Source of the DNA: Streptomyces sp. CB01249
GTDB taxonomy: Bacteria > Actinomycetota > Actinomycetes > Streptomycetales > Streptomycetaceae
Assembly (NCBI RefSeq): GCF_001905735.1
Contig: NZ_LISW01000001.1
Span: 241,947 to 305,946, forward strand
Direction: 5' to 3'
Length of the DNA stretch: 64,000 bases
Numbering within the stretch: the first letter of the stretch is position 1; the number at the start of each line of letters is the position of its first letter. Shown piece after piece: positions 23,859 through 33,389 of this stretch. A program made the position numbers and the translations under genes. The notes beneath the pieces are model-generated. The model was not told the DNA's origin. It made no database searches and was given only the letters and a program-made list of their open reading frames with translations.

Positions 23859-24218
23859 GTGACCGAACTCGACGTACACACCCTCCAGCGGCGGCTGGCC
23901 GCCTTCGCGGACGCGCGCGACTGGGGGCAGTACCACACCCCGAAGAACCTGGCCTCGGCGCTGAGCGTGGAGGCCGCCGAACTCCTGGAGATCTTCCAGT
24001 GGCTGACGCCCGAGCAGTCGGCGCGGGTCATGGAGGATCCGGAGCGGGCGCCCCGCGTGGCGGACGAGGTCGCGGACGTGCTCGCGTATCTCCTCCAGTT
24101 CTGCGAGGCGCTGGGGATCGACGTCCTTGCGGCGCTCGCGGCCAAGATCGAACGGAATGAGTCGCGCTTTCCGGTCCCTGGATCAACGGGCGACCAAGAT
24201 CGTCACTCTTCGGAGTGA
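23859..24218 (+). CDS. MazG-like nucleotide pyrophosphohydrolase
   Basis: A 119-residue single-domain MazG-like all-alpha NTP pyrophosphatase. The metal-binding pattern EAAELLEIFQW (residues about 34-44) with DEVADVLAYLLQFCEALGID (about 67-86) is diagnostic. Such enzymes hydrolyse non-canonical (d)NTPs to NMPs as house-cleaning. It starts with GTG, 7 nt after the SepF-like gene, and the two probably share a transcript. Confidence 0.88.
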   Translation: MTELDVHTLQRRLAAFADARDWGQYHTPKNLASALSVEAAELLEIFQWLTPEQSARVMEDPERAPRVADEVADVLAYLLQFCEALGIDVLAALAAKIERNESRFPVPGSTGDQDRHSSE

Positions 24219-24364
24219 TCGACTTGTTCACATTCGATTCTGTGTCCACAGATTTCCGAAATCCTCTGGCCTTTCGGTGCGACCGCCTTCACTGTGGGTA
24301 ATGAACGTGGTGAGCGGGTTTTCCGCAGCGACGAGCGGGATTTCGCGTCGAACGGGGGCAGTCG
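24219..24364. other. AT-richer intergenic region
   Basis: 146 bp of noticeably lower GC between MazG-like and the next gene. It probably carries a promoter (TTGTTCACATTCG, then TTTCCG stretches), but no confident -35/-10 pair could be assigned. Confidence 0.35.
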
Positions 24365-24901
24365 ATGGAAGCGGAACGGCTGGTAGCGGTCATCAGGCAG
24401 GCGCTGGCGCAGAGCCGGGGCACACCGGACATCATCGCCGAGGCGTGGCAGGCGCAGGCCCTGGCCCAGGCGGTCGGCAGCCGGCTGGCCGCGGCCGGTC
24501 CCAAGGAGCTGAGGGCCGAGGCGGGCGCCCTCAGCGAGACCGGGGGCCGGAGCAGCGGCGCGCTGGACCACCCGGCGGCCCGTGCCGGGGTGGCCCGGGC
24601 GGCGCGGCTGACCGAGGTCGCCGATCCCCGCGCGGCCCTGACGGGCCTCGCCGCGCTGCTCGGGGAGGTCGGTATGGCTCTGGTCGGGGTGGCGTGCGAG
24701 ACCGATGAACAGAGCCTGTACTGGCAGTGCATGGAGGCGATCGACGCCGCCGACGAGTCGACGGACCGGGTCCACTCCATGCTCCGTCTCCTCGACGAGC
24801 GGGAGCGCGAGCAGCGGGAGGACCTGGAGCGCGGCCGGGAGCGGGACGGCCCGCACGGGATACTGCGCGAATCCGTGGGCCCGGTGACCGGTATTCAGTG
24901 A
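24365..24901 (+). CDS. DUF6099-like Streptomyces protein
   Basis: A 178-residue soluble, mainly helical protein that resembles the DUF6099 family of unknown function found in Streptomyces. The N-terminus MEAERLVAVIRQALAQSRGTPDIIAEAWQAQALAQAVG is the recognisable part. The C-terminal third is a charged helix rich in Glu and Arg (LLDEREREQREDLERGRERD). GGGGGCAG lies 5 nt before the ATG. No membrane segment, signal or catalytic motif is visible. The family name is from memory and only moderately certain. Confidence 0.6.
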   Translation: MEAERLVAVIRQALAQSRGTPDIIAEAWQAQALAQAVGSRLAAAGPKELRAEAGALSETGGRSSGALDHPAARAGVARAARLTEVADPRAALTGLAALLGEVGMALVGVACETDEQSLYWQCMEAIDAADESTDRVHSMLRLLDEREREQREDLERGRERDGPHGILRESVGPVTGIQ

Positions 24902-24997
24902 CCGGTACGCCCTCCGGTACGCCCTCCGAGGCCGCGACTCCGTGCCGACGGTGCCCCGGAGCGGGGCGGGCGGCGCGTGCGGGTGCAGGATGGAGGC

Positions 24998-25921
24998 ATG
25001 GATCTTCGCATCTTCACCGAGCCCCAGCAGGGCGCGAGCTACGACACCCTCCTTACCGTCGCCAAGGCCACCGAGGACCTCGGCTTCGACGCCTTCTACC
25101 GGTCCGACCACTATCTGCGCATGGGTCAGGGCGACGGCCTGCCCGGCCCCACGGATGCCTGGATCACGCTGGCCGGGCTGGCCCGCGAGACCAAGCGCAT
25201 CCGCCTGGGCACGCTGATGACGGCGGGCACCTTCCGGCTCCCCGGCGTCCTCGCCATCCAGGTCGCCCAGGTCGACCAGATGTCCGGCGGCCGGGTCGAA
25301 CTGGGCCTGGGCGCGGGCTGGTTCGAGGAGGAGCACAAGGCGTACGGCATCCCGTTCCCGAAGGAGAAGTTCGGCCGCCTGGAGGAACAGCTCGCGATCG
25401 TCACGGGGCTGTGGGCGACCGAGGTCGGCAAGACGTTCAGCTACGACGGCACGTACTACCAGCTGACGGACTCGCCCGCGCTGCCCAAGCCGGCGCAGGC
25501 CAAGGTGCCGGTGCTCATCGGCGGGCACGGCGCGAAGCGCACCCCGCGCCTCGCCGCCCAGTACGCGGACGAGTTCAACATCCCGTTCGCCTCGCTGGAG
25601 GACAGCGAGAAGCAGTTCGGCCGGGTCCGGGAGGCGGCCGAGGCCGCGGGCCGCAAGCCCGACGACCTGATCTACTCCAACGCGCTGGTGGTCTGCGTCG
25701 GCCGGGACGACGCGGAGGTGGCGCGCCGGGCCGCCGTCATCGGCCGGGACGTGGCCGAGCTGAAGGCCAACGGGCTCGCGGGGTCGCCCGCCGAGGTGGT
25801 CGACAAGATCGGGCGGTACGCGGCGATCGGGGCGTCGCGGATCTACCTCCAGGTCCTCGACCTGGACGACCTGGACCACCTGGACCTGATCTCGTCCCAG
25901 GTCCAGTCCCAGCTGGGCTGA
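24998..25921 (+). CDS. LLM-class F420-dependent oxidoreductase
   Basis: A 307-residue luciferase-like TIM-barrel enzyme, most likely F420-dependent. It shows MDLRIFTEPQQGASYDTLL, DAFYRSDHY, RIRLGTLMTAGTFRLPGVLA and VDQMSGGRVELGLGAGWFEEEHKAYGIPFP, all typical of the family. The ATG at 24998 has GGAGG 2-3 nt upstream (short), and the in-frame start at 24977 is possible. It precedes the S-methyltransferase by 13 bp and probably forms an operon with it. The substrate is not predictable. Confidence 0.9.
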   Translation: MDLRIFTEPQQGASYDTLLTVAKATEDLGFDAFYRSDHYLRMGQGDGLPGPTDAWITLAGLARETKRIRLGTLMTAGTFRLPGVLAIQVAQVDQMSGGRVELGLGAGWFEEEHKAYGIPFPKEKFGRLEEQLAIVTGLWATEVGKTFSYDGTYYQLTDSPALPKPAQAKVPVLIGGHGAKRTPRLAAQYADEFNIPFASLEDSEKQFGRVREAAEAAGRKPDDLIYSNALVVCVGRDDAEVARRAAVIGRDVAELKANGLAGSPAEVVDKIGRYAAIGASRIYLQVLDLDDLDHLDLISSQVQSQLG

Positions 25922-25934
25922 GAGCGGGGACGCG

Positions 25935-26879
25935 ATGACACCGGGGCCCGCCCGCCCGCTGGCCGCCGCGCTGGCCGAGGGCACGCTCGTCCTCGACGGC
26001 GGGCTCTCCAACCAGTTGGAGGCGCAGGGCTGCGATCTGTCCGATGCGCTCTGGTCCGCCCGGCTGCTCGCCGACGGACCCGGGCAGATCGAGGCCGCCC
26101 ACACGGCGTACGTGCGGGCGGGGGCCCAGGTGCTCATCACGGCCGGCTATCAGGCGAGCTACGAGGGGTTCGCGCGGCGCGGAATCGGGCGGGACGACGC
26201 GACTCGGCTCTTCGCCCGCAGCGTGGAGCTGGCCCGCCGGGCGGCCGGCACGGTGGACCGGGACGTCTGGGTGGCGGCGTCGGTCGGCCCGTACGGGGCG
26301 GTGACGGCGGACGGGGCGGAGTACCGGGGCCGCTACGGGCTCACCGTCGGGGAACTGGAGCGCTTCCACCGCCCCCGCGTCGAGGCGCTGGCCGCCGCCG
26401 GGCCGGACGCGCTGGCCCTGGAGACGGTGCCGGACATGGACGAGGCGCGGGCGCTGCTGCGGGTGGTGAGGGACTACGGGCTGCCGGTGTGGCTCTCCTA
26501 CACCGTGGCCGGGGACCGGACCCGGGCCGGACAGCCGCTGGACGAGGCGTTCGCCCTGGCCCGGGGGCACGACGAGGTGATCGCGGTCGGCGTCAACTGC
26601 TGCGACCCGGCCGACGCGGAGGCCGCCGCCCGGACGGCGGTCCGCGCGACCGGGAAGCCCGCCGTGGTCTACCCGAACAGCGGCGAGCACTGGGACGCGG
26701 CGTCGGGCGCCTGGACCGGGGCCGCCACGTTCGACCCCGGACGGGTGGAGGCGTGGCAGCGGGCGGGCGCCCGCCTGGTCGGCGGCTGCTGCCGGGTGGG
26801 GCCGGCGGAGGTCCGGGAGATCGCGGCTGCGCGGTGCGATGCGGCTGGGGAGACCGCGAGGGGAAGCCGCCCGGGCTGA
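25935..26879 (+). CDS. mmuM: homocysteine S-methyltransferase
   Basis: A 314-residue zinc-dependent homocysteine S-methyltransferase (MmuM/Mht class) that uses S-methylmethionine or SAM to make methionine. The zinc Cys residues are visible: one in GVNCCDP (about residue 219) and the pair in GGCCRVGP (about 281-282). The N-terminal VLDGGLSNQLEAQG and the LETVPDMDEARALL segment are typical. It lies close after the LLM oxidoreductase. No S-methylmethionine permease is nearby. Confidence 0.92.
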   Translation: MTPGPARPLAAALAEGTLVLDGGLSNQLEAQGCDLSDALWSARLLADGPGQIEAAHTAYVRAGAQVLITAGYQASYEGFARRGIGRDDATRLFARSVELARRAAGTVDRDVWVAASVGPYGAVTADGAEYRGRYGLTVGELERFHRPRVEALAAAGPDALALETVPDMDEARALLRVVRDYGLPVWLSYTVAGDRTRAGQPLDEAFALARGHDEVIAVGVNCCDPADAEAAARTAVRATGKPAVVYPNSGEHWDAASGAWTGAATFDPGRVEAWQRAGARLVGGCCRVGPAEVREIAAARCDAAGETARGSRPG

Positions 26880-26961
26880 CGCGATGGCGGCCCGCGCGGA
26901 AGCCCCGTTCGCGTCGGCGGCCCCCGCCCCGGCCCGGCCGAGGTCGCGCCGGACAGGAATG

Positions 26962-26997
26962 GTCGGACAGGCCCTGGAAGTCGGACAGGCCCTAGAA
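26962..26997. repeat. tandem 18-bp direct repeat
   Basis: Two copies of GTCGGACAGGCCCTRGAA (26962-26979 and 26980-26997), one base apart in sequence. The second copy contains the stop codon of the RCC1 gene. A third partial CCGGACAGG lies at about 26949, and a 14-bp match lies at 53-66. Confidence 0.7.
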
Positions 26998-27846
26998 CCG
27001 GTGGATGCCGGACCAGGTGTCGACCTCGCACTGTCCGTCCGCGTTGTTCCCCGTGCCGACTACGGTGCCGTCGCCACGCAGGCCGAGGGTGTGCGTCGAG
27101 CCCGCCGCCACGGCGACGATGTCGCGCCAGCCATCGACCCCGCACTGCCCGTAGCTGTTGTCGCCCGCCGCGAGGACCCGTCCGGACGCCGTGACGCCGA
27201 CGGTGTGGTGACTGCCCGCGTCCAGCGCCACCACGTCCTCCCACGCATCCACCTCGCACGCCCCGGTCGCCCGGTCGCCGGTGGCCAGGGCGCGCCCGTC
27301 GGTTCCGAGGCCGACGGTATGGAGGTACCCGGCAGAGATGGCGGCCAGCCCCCGCCACCCGTCCACGGCGCACTGCCCGCGCCGGTTGTTTCCCGTAGCC
27401 ACCGCGGAACCGTCCGACCGGACGCCGACCGAGTGCCAGTCACCGCACGAGAGAGCGACCATCTCGCGCCAGGGCTCCACCTCGCACTGCCCTTCCGCGC
27501 ACCGGCCCGCTGCCACTACGCGGCCGTTCGCGAGCAGCCCGAGCGTGCGGCGCCACCCCGCCGCCACGGCCGTGACGCCCCGCCATCCGGAGACGTCGCA
27601 CTGCCCGTCGCCGTTCCAGCCGGTCGCCAGGACTATGCCGTCCGAACGGAGCGCCACCGTATGGGATCTGCCCGTGTTCCTCGCGGTGTGGACGTTGCCC
27701 GCCACGACCGAGACCACGCCGGCCCATCCCTCGACACGGCACTCGACGGCGGCGAGGCCGCTGCCTGCGGCGAGGACGGTGCCGTCGCGGCGCAGGCCGA
27801 CCGAATGACGCCTTCCGGCGGCCAGCGCCGACGAGTGCGCGGACAT
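26992..27846 (-). CDS. RCC1-type seven-bladed beta-propeller protein
   Basis: A 284-residue protein made almost only of seven RCC1-like repeats of about 38 residues. Each has the pattern HTVGLxxDGxVxAxGxNxxGQCxVDGWRxIVAVAAG; the first is longer (about 48) and most divergent. Seven repeats would close one propeller. It has no signal peptide or enzyme motif, so it is a likely cytosolic interaction platform. GGAGG lies 5 nt before the ATG at 27846. It diverges from hen1-pnkp over an 86-bp region that must hold both promoters. Partner and role are unknown. Confidence 0.85.
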   Translation of the reverse strand: MSAHSSALAAGRRHSVGLRRDGTVLAAGSGLAAVECRVEGWAGVVSVVAGNVHTARNTGRSHTVALRSDGIVLATGWNGDGQCDVSGWRGVTAVAAGWRRTLGLLANGRVVAAGRCAEGQCEVEPWREMVALSCGDWHSVGVRSDGSAVATGNNRRGQCAVDGWRGLAAISAGYLHTVGLGTDGRALATGDRATGACEVDAWEDVVALDAGSHHTVGVTASGRVLAAGDNSYGQCGVDGWRDIVAVAAGSTHTLGLRGDGTVVGTGNNADGQCEVDTWSGIHRF

Positions 27847-27932
27847 CTCGCCTCCTGGGGACTGGTGTGTGTGCTGCGAGGGACACGGAAATTGCCTGGT
27901 GAGGGGAGCGCGGGCGGATCATACTCAAACGT

Positions 27933-29414
27933 GTGTTCTTGACGATCAGTACCACCGGCTCCCCGGAACGTCCCGCCACCGACCTCGGGTTTCTGCTGCA
28001 CAAGCATCCCGATCGGGCGCAGGCGTTCTCCACCTCCCATGGCACCGCGCACGTCTTCTATCCCGAGGCGTCCGCGGAGCGGTGCACGGCTGCTCTGCTG
28101 CTGGAGGCCGATCCCATCGCGCTGGTGCGCAAGGGGAAGGGCAAGGGCCGGGGTGGGGCACCCGACGCCGCGCTCGCGCAGTACGTCAACGACCGCCCCT
28201 ACGCGGCATCCTCGCTGCTGTCCGTCGCGATGAGCACCGTCTTCAAGTCCGCGCTGAGCGGTGCCTGCAAGGCGATGCCCGAGCGGGCGGCGGCCCCCAT
28301 GGAGCTGCGGATCGAAGTGCCCGCCCTGCCGGCCCGTGGTGGTGCCGAGCTGGTGCGCAAGCTCTTCGGTCCGCTCGGATGGACGCGGGTGGAGGCGGAG
28401 GCCGTACCGCTGGACGAGACGTTCCCGGAGTGGGGCGACTCACGGTACGTACGGCTGGTGCTCGAAGGCGAGCTGCGGCTCGCCGACGCGCTGCGCCAGC
28501 TGTACGTACTGCTGCCGGTGCTCGATGACGCCAAGCACTACTGGGTGGCGCCCGACGAGGTGGACAAGCTGCTGCGCGCGGGCGAGGGGTGGCTGGCGGA
28601 GCACCCCGAGCACAAGCTCATCACCAGCCGGTATCTGGCGCGGCGCTGGGGGCTCACCCGGCAGGCGATGGAGCGGCTGGAGCTGGTGCGGCTCGCGGAG
28701 GCGGACGACCTCGACGTCGAGAGCGTCGACAACGCCGTGGACGAGGGCTCCGACACCGAGGAGCGGCCGGTGCCGCTGGCCGTGCACCGCCGTGACGCGA
28801 TCCTCGCCGCGCTCACCGCTGCCGGGGCCGCCCGCGTGCTCGACCTGGGCTGCGGACAGGGACAGTTGGTGCAGGCGCTGCTGAAGGACCCGCGCTTCAC
28901 GGAGATCGTCGGCCTCGACGTGTCCATGCGCGCCCTGACGATCGCCTCGCGCCGGCTGAAGCTGGACCGGATGGGGGAGCGGCAGGCCGCCCGCGTGACA
29001 CTGCGCCAGGGCTCCCTGACCTACACGGACAAGCGGCTCCAGGGATACGACGCGGCGGTGCTCAGCGAGGTCATCGAGCACCTGGACCCGGAGCGGCTGC
29101 CCGCGCTGGAGTTCGCCGTGTTCGGCTCCGCGCGCCCCCGCACGGTGCTCGTCACCACCCCCAACGTCGAGTACAACGTCCGCTGGGAGACCCTTCCGGC
29201 CGGGCACACCCGCCACGGTGACCACCGCTTCGAGTGGACCAGGGCCGAATTCCGGGCCTGGGCCGAGGCGGTGGCCGCACGGCACGGGTACGGCGTCGCG
29301 TACGTGCCCATCGGCCCGGACGACCCCGAGGTCGGCCCGCCCACCCAGATGGCCGTGTTCACGACGGGCACCGCCACCACCGACGAGACCGAGAAGGAGG
29401 CGAAAGCCGCATGA
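27933..29414 (+). CDS. hen1: 3'-terminal RNA ribose 2'-O-methyltransferase Hen1
   Basis: A 493-residue bacterial Hen1. The N-terminal half (FLTISTTGSPERPATDLGFLLHKHPDRAQ) is the Hen1-N domain needed to activate Pnkp ligase. The C-terminal half is a SAM methyltransferase (VLDLGCGQGQLVQALL near residue 300) with the metal-binding EVIEHLDPERLP near 378 and the HGDHRFEWTRAEFRAWA segment. It methylates the 2'-OH at the 3' end of cleaved RNA before ligation, which protects the repaired RNA against recutting. The start is the GTG at 27933, with almost no leader after a CATACT (27920-27925), so it may be leaderless. It overlaps pnkp by ATGA. Confidence 0.95.
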   Translation: MFLTISTTGSPERPATDLGFLLHKHPDRAQAFSTSHGTAHVFYPEASAERCTAALLLEADPIALVRKGKGKGRGGAPDAALAQYVNDRPYAASSLLSVAMSTVFKSALSGACKAMPERAAAPMELRIEVPALPARGGAELVRKLFGPLGWTRVEAEAVPLDETFPEWGDSRYVRLVLEGELRLADALRQLYVLLPVLDDAKHYWVAPDEVDKLLRAGEGWLAEHPEHKLITSRYLARRWGLTRQAMERLELVRLAEADDLDVESVDNAVDEGSDTEERPVPLAVHRRDAILAALTAAGAARVLDLGCGQGQLVQALLKDPRFTEIVGLDVSMRALTIASRRLKLDRMGERQAARVTLRQGSLTYTDKRLQGYDAAVLSEVIEHLDPERLPALEFAVFGSARPRTVLVTTPNVEYNVRWETLPAGHTRHGDHRFEWTRAEFRAWAEAVAARHGYGVAYVPIGPDDPEVGPPTQMAVFTTGTATTDETEKEAKAA

Positions 29415-31978
29415 CCACCGAAGACACGGGGCACGCCCCGCACCGCACCCTCCCCGTCACCGACCTCTCCCTCGTCGTGCTCATCGGCGCCAGCGGGTCC
29501 GGCAAGTCCACCTTCGCCCGGCGGCACTTCAAGCCGACCGAGGTCATCTCCTCGGACTTCTGCCGCGGCCTCGTCGCCGACGACGAGAACGACCAGAGCG
29601 CCAGCAAGGACGCCTTCGACGTCCTGCACTACATCGCGGGCAAGCGCCTCGCCGCCGGCCGGCTGACCGTCGTGGACGCCACGAACGTGCAGCCGGAGGC
29701 CCGGCGCCAGCTCGTCCGCGTGGCCCGGGAGCACGACGTGCTGCCCATCGCCATCGTGCTCGACCTGCCCGAAGAGGTCTGCCTCGCCCGCAACGCGGCC
29801 CGCCCGGACCGCGCCGACATGCCCCGCCACGTCATCCAGCGCCACCGCCGCGAGCTGCGCCGCTCCCTGCGCGGCCTGGAGCGCGAGGGCTTCCGCAAGG
29901 TGCACATCCTGCGCTCCGAGGACGAGGTCGAGCAGGCCGAAGTCGTCCTGGAGCGCCGCTACAACGACCTGCGCCACCTCACCGGACCGTTCGACATCAT
30001 CGGGGACATCCACGGCTGCCGCTCCGAACTGGACACCCTCCTCGGCAAGCTGGGTTACGTGGACGGCGCCCACCCCGAGGGCCGCACCGCGGTCTTCGTC
30101 GGCGACCTGGTCGACCGCGGCCCCGACAGCCCCGGCGTCCTGCGCCGCGTGATGTCGATGGTGGCCGATGGGAACGCGCTGTGCGTCCCCGGCAACCACG
30201 AGAACAAGCTCGGCCGCTACCTCAAGGGCCGCAAGGTCCAGCTCACCCACGGCCTCGCCGAGACCGTCGAGCAGCTGGAACGGGAAGACGCGAAGGACCC
30301 CGACTTCCGCAAGCAGGTCGGCGCGTTCATCGACGGGCTCGTCAGCCATTACGTGCTGGACGGCGGACGCCTCGTCGTCTGTCACGCCGGGCTGCCCGAG
30401 AAGTACCACGGCCGCACCTCCGGCCGGGTCCGCTCGCACGCGCTGTACGGGGAGACCACCGGCGAGACCGACGAGTTCGGGCTGCCCGTGCGCTACCCGT
30501 GGGCCGAGGACTACCGGGGCAGCGTCGCCGTGGTCTACGGCCACACGCCCGTGCCCAACACCTCGTGGATCAACAACACCATCTGCCTGGACACCGGTGC
30601 CGTCTTCGGCGGGAAGATGACCGCGCTGCGCTGGCCGGAGCGCGAGCTCGTCGACGTACCGGCGGAGCAGGTCTGGTACGAGCCCGTGAAGCCGCTGGAG
30701 ACGGAGGCGCCCGGGGGCCGGGAGGGCCGGCCGCTGGACCTGGCCGACGTGCAGGGCCGCCGGATCGTGGAGACCCGGCACATGGGCCGCCTCGCCGTCC
30801 GCGAGGAGAACGCGGCCGCCGCCCTGGAGGTCATGAGCCGGTTCGCGGTCGACCCCCGGCTGCTGCCCTACCTGCCGCCGACCATGGCGCCCACCGCCAC
30901 CTCACGCGAGGACGGCTACCTGGAGCACCCGGCCGAGGCGTTCGGCGAGTACCGGGCGGCCGGCGTGGCCAGGGTCGTGTGCGAGGAGAAGCACATGGGC
31001 TCCCGCGCCGTGGCCCTGGTCTGCAAGGACGCCGCCGCGGCCCGGGAGCGCTTCGGCACCGCGGACGGCGGGCCCACCGGCGCGCTGTACACCCGCACCG
31101 GGCGCCCGTTCCTGGACGACTCCGCGCTCACGGAGACCGTGCTCGGGCGGCTGCGCGCGGCCGTGACCGCGGCCGGACTGTGGGAGGAGTGGGGCACCGA
31201 CTGGGTGCTGCTCGACGCCGAGCTGATGCCCTGGTCCCTGAAGGCGCGCGGCTTGCTCCGCTCGCAGTACGCGGCCGTGGGCGCCGCGTCCGGCGCGGTG
31301 TTCCCCGCCGCCACCGGAGCCCTCGCGGCGGCCGCCGCGCGCGGCGTCGACGTGGGCGCGCTCGCGGACCGGCAGCGCGAGCGGGCCGGGGACGCGGCCG
31401 CGTTCACGGCGGCGTACCGGCGCTACTGCTGGGGCACCGACGGGCTGGACGGCGTGCGCCTCGCGCCGTTCCAGATCCTCGCCGTACAGGGCCGCTCCCT
31501 CGCCTCCGTACCGCACGACGAACAGCTGGCCTGGCTGGACCGGCTGGTCGAGCACGACCCCACCGGGCTGCTCCAGGTCACCCGGCGGCTCGTCGTGGAC
31601 ACCGCCGACGAGGCGTCCGTCCGCGCGGGCACCGACTGGTGGCTGGAGATGACCGGCCGGGGCGGCGAGGGCATGGTCGTCAAGCCGCTCGGCGCGCTCG
31701 TCCGGGACGGCAAGGGCCGCCTGGTGCAGCCCGGGATCAAGGTGCGCGGCCGGGAGTACCTGCGGATCATCTACGGCCCCGAGTACACCCGCCCGGACAA
31801 CCTGGACCGGCTGCGCGGCCGCTTCCTCGGCCACAAGCGCTCGCTGGCCCTGCGCGAGTACGCCCTCGGCCTGGAGGCCCTGGACCGGCTCGCGGACGGG
31901 GAGCCGCTGTGGCGGGTCCATGAAGCGGTCTTCGCCGTCCTGGCGTTGGAGTCGGAGCCGGTCGACCCCCGGCTCTGA
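29411..31978 (+). CDS. pnkp: polynucleotide kinase-phosphatase/ligase Pnkp
   Basis: An 855-residue RNA end-healing and sealing enzyme. The N-terminal 5' kinase has P-loop GASGSGKST (about residues 26-34). The central 2',3' phosphatase is a metallophosphoesterase (DIIGDIHGC near 197, GDLVDRGPDSPG, GNHENK). The C-terminal adenylyltransferase/ligase module has the nucleotidyl Lys in EEKHMGSR (about 525), followed by WVLLDAELMPWS and GEGMVVKP. With Hen1 it repairs RNAs, probably tRNAs, cut by ribotoxins. Its length and domain order match the known bacterial Pnkp. No ribotoxin gene is visible next to it. Confidence 0.96.
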   Translation: MTTEDTGHAPHRTLPVTDLSLVVLIGASGSGKSTFARRHFKPTEVISSDFCRGLVADDENDQSASKDAFDVLHYIAGKRLAAGRLTVVDATNVQPEARRQLVRVAREHDVLPIAIVLDLPEEVCLARNAARPDRADMPRHVIQRHRRELRRSLRGLEREGFRKVHILRSEDEVEQAEVVLERRYNDLRHLTGPFDIIGDIHGCRSELDTLLGKLGYVDGAHPEGRTAVFVGDLVDRGPDSPGVLRRVMSMVADGNALCVPGNHENKLGRYLKGRKVQLTHGLAETVEQLEREDAKDPDFRKQVGAFIDGLVSHYVLDGGRLVVCHAGLPEKYHGRTSGRVRSHALYGETTGETDEFGLPVRYPWAEDYRGSVAVVYGHTPVPNTSWINNTICLDTGAVFGGKMTALRWPERELVDVPAEQVWYEPVKPLETEAPGGREGRPLDLADVQGRRIVETRHMGRLAVREENAAAALEVMSRFAVDPRLLPYLPPTMAPTATSREDGYLEHPAEAFGEYRAAGVARVVCEEKHMGSRAVALVCKDAAAARERFGTADGGPTGALYTRTGRPFLDDSALTETVLGRLRAAVTAAGLWEEWGTDWVLLDAELMPWSLKARGLLRSQYAAVGAASGAVFPAATGALAAAAARGVDVGALADRQRERAGDAAAFTAAYRRYCWGTDGLDGVRLAPFQILAVQGRSLASVPHDEQLAWLDRLVEHDPTGLLQVTRRLVVDTADEASVRAGTDWWLEMTGRGGEGMVVKPLGALVRDGKGRLVQPGIKVRGREYLRIIYGPEYTRPDNLDRLRGRFLGHKRSLALREYALGLEALDRLADGEPLWRVHEAVFAVLALESEPVDPRL

Positions 31979-32044
31979 GCACACCGGGAGAACAAGCGGG
32001 CGATTCGCCGGGTGAACGGCGCGCCGCGCGGTGAGGATGTGGGC

Positions 32045-33277
32045 ATGGGATTCCATGTCGACTCCGAGGCCGGGCGGCTGCGCCGCGTCATCCTGCACCG
32101 CCCCGATCTGGAACTGAAACGGCTCACGCCGAGCAACAAGGACGCGCTCCTCTTCGACGACGTGCTCTGGGTCCGCCGGGCCCGCCAGGAGCACGACGGG
32201 TTCGCGGACGTGCTGCGCGACCGGGGCGTCGAGGTGCACCTCTTCGGCGACCTGCTCCGCGAGGCGCTGGAGATCCCGGTCGCCCGGCGCCTCGTGCTGG
32301 ACCGGGTCTTCGCCGAGAAGGAGTACGGCCCGCTCGCCACCGAGCATCTGCGCGCCGCCTTCGAGGAGTTGACCGCCGCCGAGCTGTGCGAGGCGCTGGT
32401 CGGCGGGATGACCAAGCGGGAGTTCCTGGACCGGCACAAGGAGCCGGTCTCGGTGCGCTTCCACGTCATGGACCTGGACGACTTCCTGCTCGGGCCGCTC
32501 CCCAACCACCTCTTCACCCGGGACACCTCGGCCTGGATCTACGACGGCGTGTCCATCAACGCCATGCGCTGGCCCGCCCGGCAGCGCGAGACGGTCCACT
32601 TCGAGGCGATCTACCGGCACCACCCGCTGTTCACCGGCCCGGAGGCGGGCGCCTTCCACCACTGGTCCGAGGGGCAGGACGACTACCCCTCCACCATCGA
32701 GGGCGGCGACGTCCTCGTCATCGGCAACGGCGCCGTGCTCATCGGGATGAGCGAGCGCACCACCCCGCAGGCCGTCGAGATGCTGGCCCGGGGGCTCTTC
32801 GACGCGGGCTCGGCCCGGACCATCGTGGCGCTGGACATGCCCAAGAGCCGGGCCTTCATGCACCTGGACACCGTGATGACCATGGTCGACGGGGACACCT
32901 TCACCAAGTACGCGGGCCTCGGCATGCTCCGCTCGTACACGATCGAACCCGGCGACGGGCCGCGCGACCTCAAGGTCACCGACCACCCGCCCGAGCAGAT
33001 GCACACCGCCATCGCCGAAGCGCTCGGACTCGGCTCGATCCGGGTGCTCACCGCGACCCAGGACGTGCACGCGGCCGAGCGGGAGCAGTGGGACGACGGC
33101 TGCAACGTGCTCGCCGTCGAACCCGGCGTCGTCGTCGCGTACGAGCGCAACGCCACCACCAACACGCATCTGCGCCGCCAGGGCATCGAGGTCATCGAGA
33201 TCCGGGGCAGCGAGCTGGGCCGGGGCCGGGGCGGTCCGCGCTGCATGAGCTGCCCGGTCGTGCGGGACCCGGTGTGA
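32045..33277 (+). CDS. arcA: arginine deiminase
   Basis: A 410-residue arginine deiminase that converts arginine to citrulline and ammonia. Guanidine-binding and catalytic elements are visible: [11 protein letters not shown], the [15 protein letters not shown] strand, [10 protein letters not shown] with catalytic His, and the nucleophile Cys in [10 protein letters not shown] near the C-terminus. The ATG at 32045 is chosen over 32012 because the protein then begins with the usual [18 protein letters not shown]. It is 112 bp upstream of the ornithine carbamoyltransferase. Confidence 0.94.
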   Translation: MGFHVDSEAGRLRRVILHRPDLELKRLTPSNKDALLFDDVLWVRRARQEHDGFADVLRDRGVEVHLFGDLLREALEIPVARRLVLDRVFAEKEYGPLATEHLRAAFEELTAAELCEALVGGMTKREFLDRHKEPVSVRFHVMDLDDFLLGPLPNHLFTRDTSAWIYDGVSINAMRWPARQRETVHFEAIYRHHPLFTGPEAGAFHHWSEGQDDYPSTIEGGDVLVIGNGAVLIGMSERTTPQAVEMLARGLFDAGSARTIVALDMPKSRAFMHLDTVMTMVDGDTFTKYAGLGMLRSYTIEPGDGPRDLKVTDHPPEQMHTAIAEALGLGSIRVLTATQDVHAAEREQWDDGCNVLAVEPGVVVAYERNATTNTHLRRQGIEVIEIRGSELGRGRGGPRCMSCPVVRDPV

Positions 33278-33318
33278 CGGGCGGCGGGGGATCCGTACCG
33301 CGAGACGGCTCTGTATAG

Positions 33319-33333
33319 CGATGCATTGCGTCG
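33319..33333. promoter_or_regulatory. palindrome in the arcB leader
   Basis: CGATGCATTGCGTCG is a 7+1+7 inverted repeat with one mismatch, flanked on both sides by TATAG. It lies 57 bp before the ornithine carbamoyltransferase start and is a candidate ArgR-like or promoter-linked site. Confidence 0.4.
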
Positions 33334-33389
33334 TATAGGGTTCCAGCGTTACGGTATGCGTCCCCCCGTCCGACCCAGGAGCAGTCACC

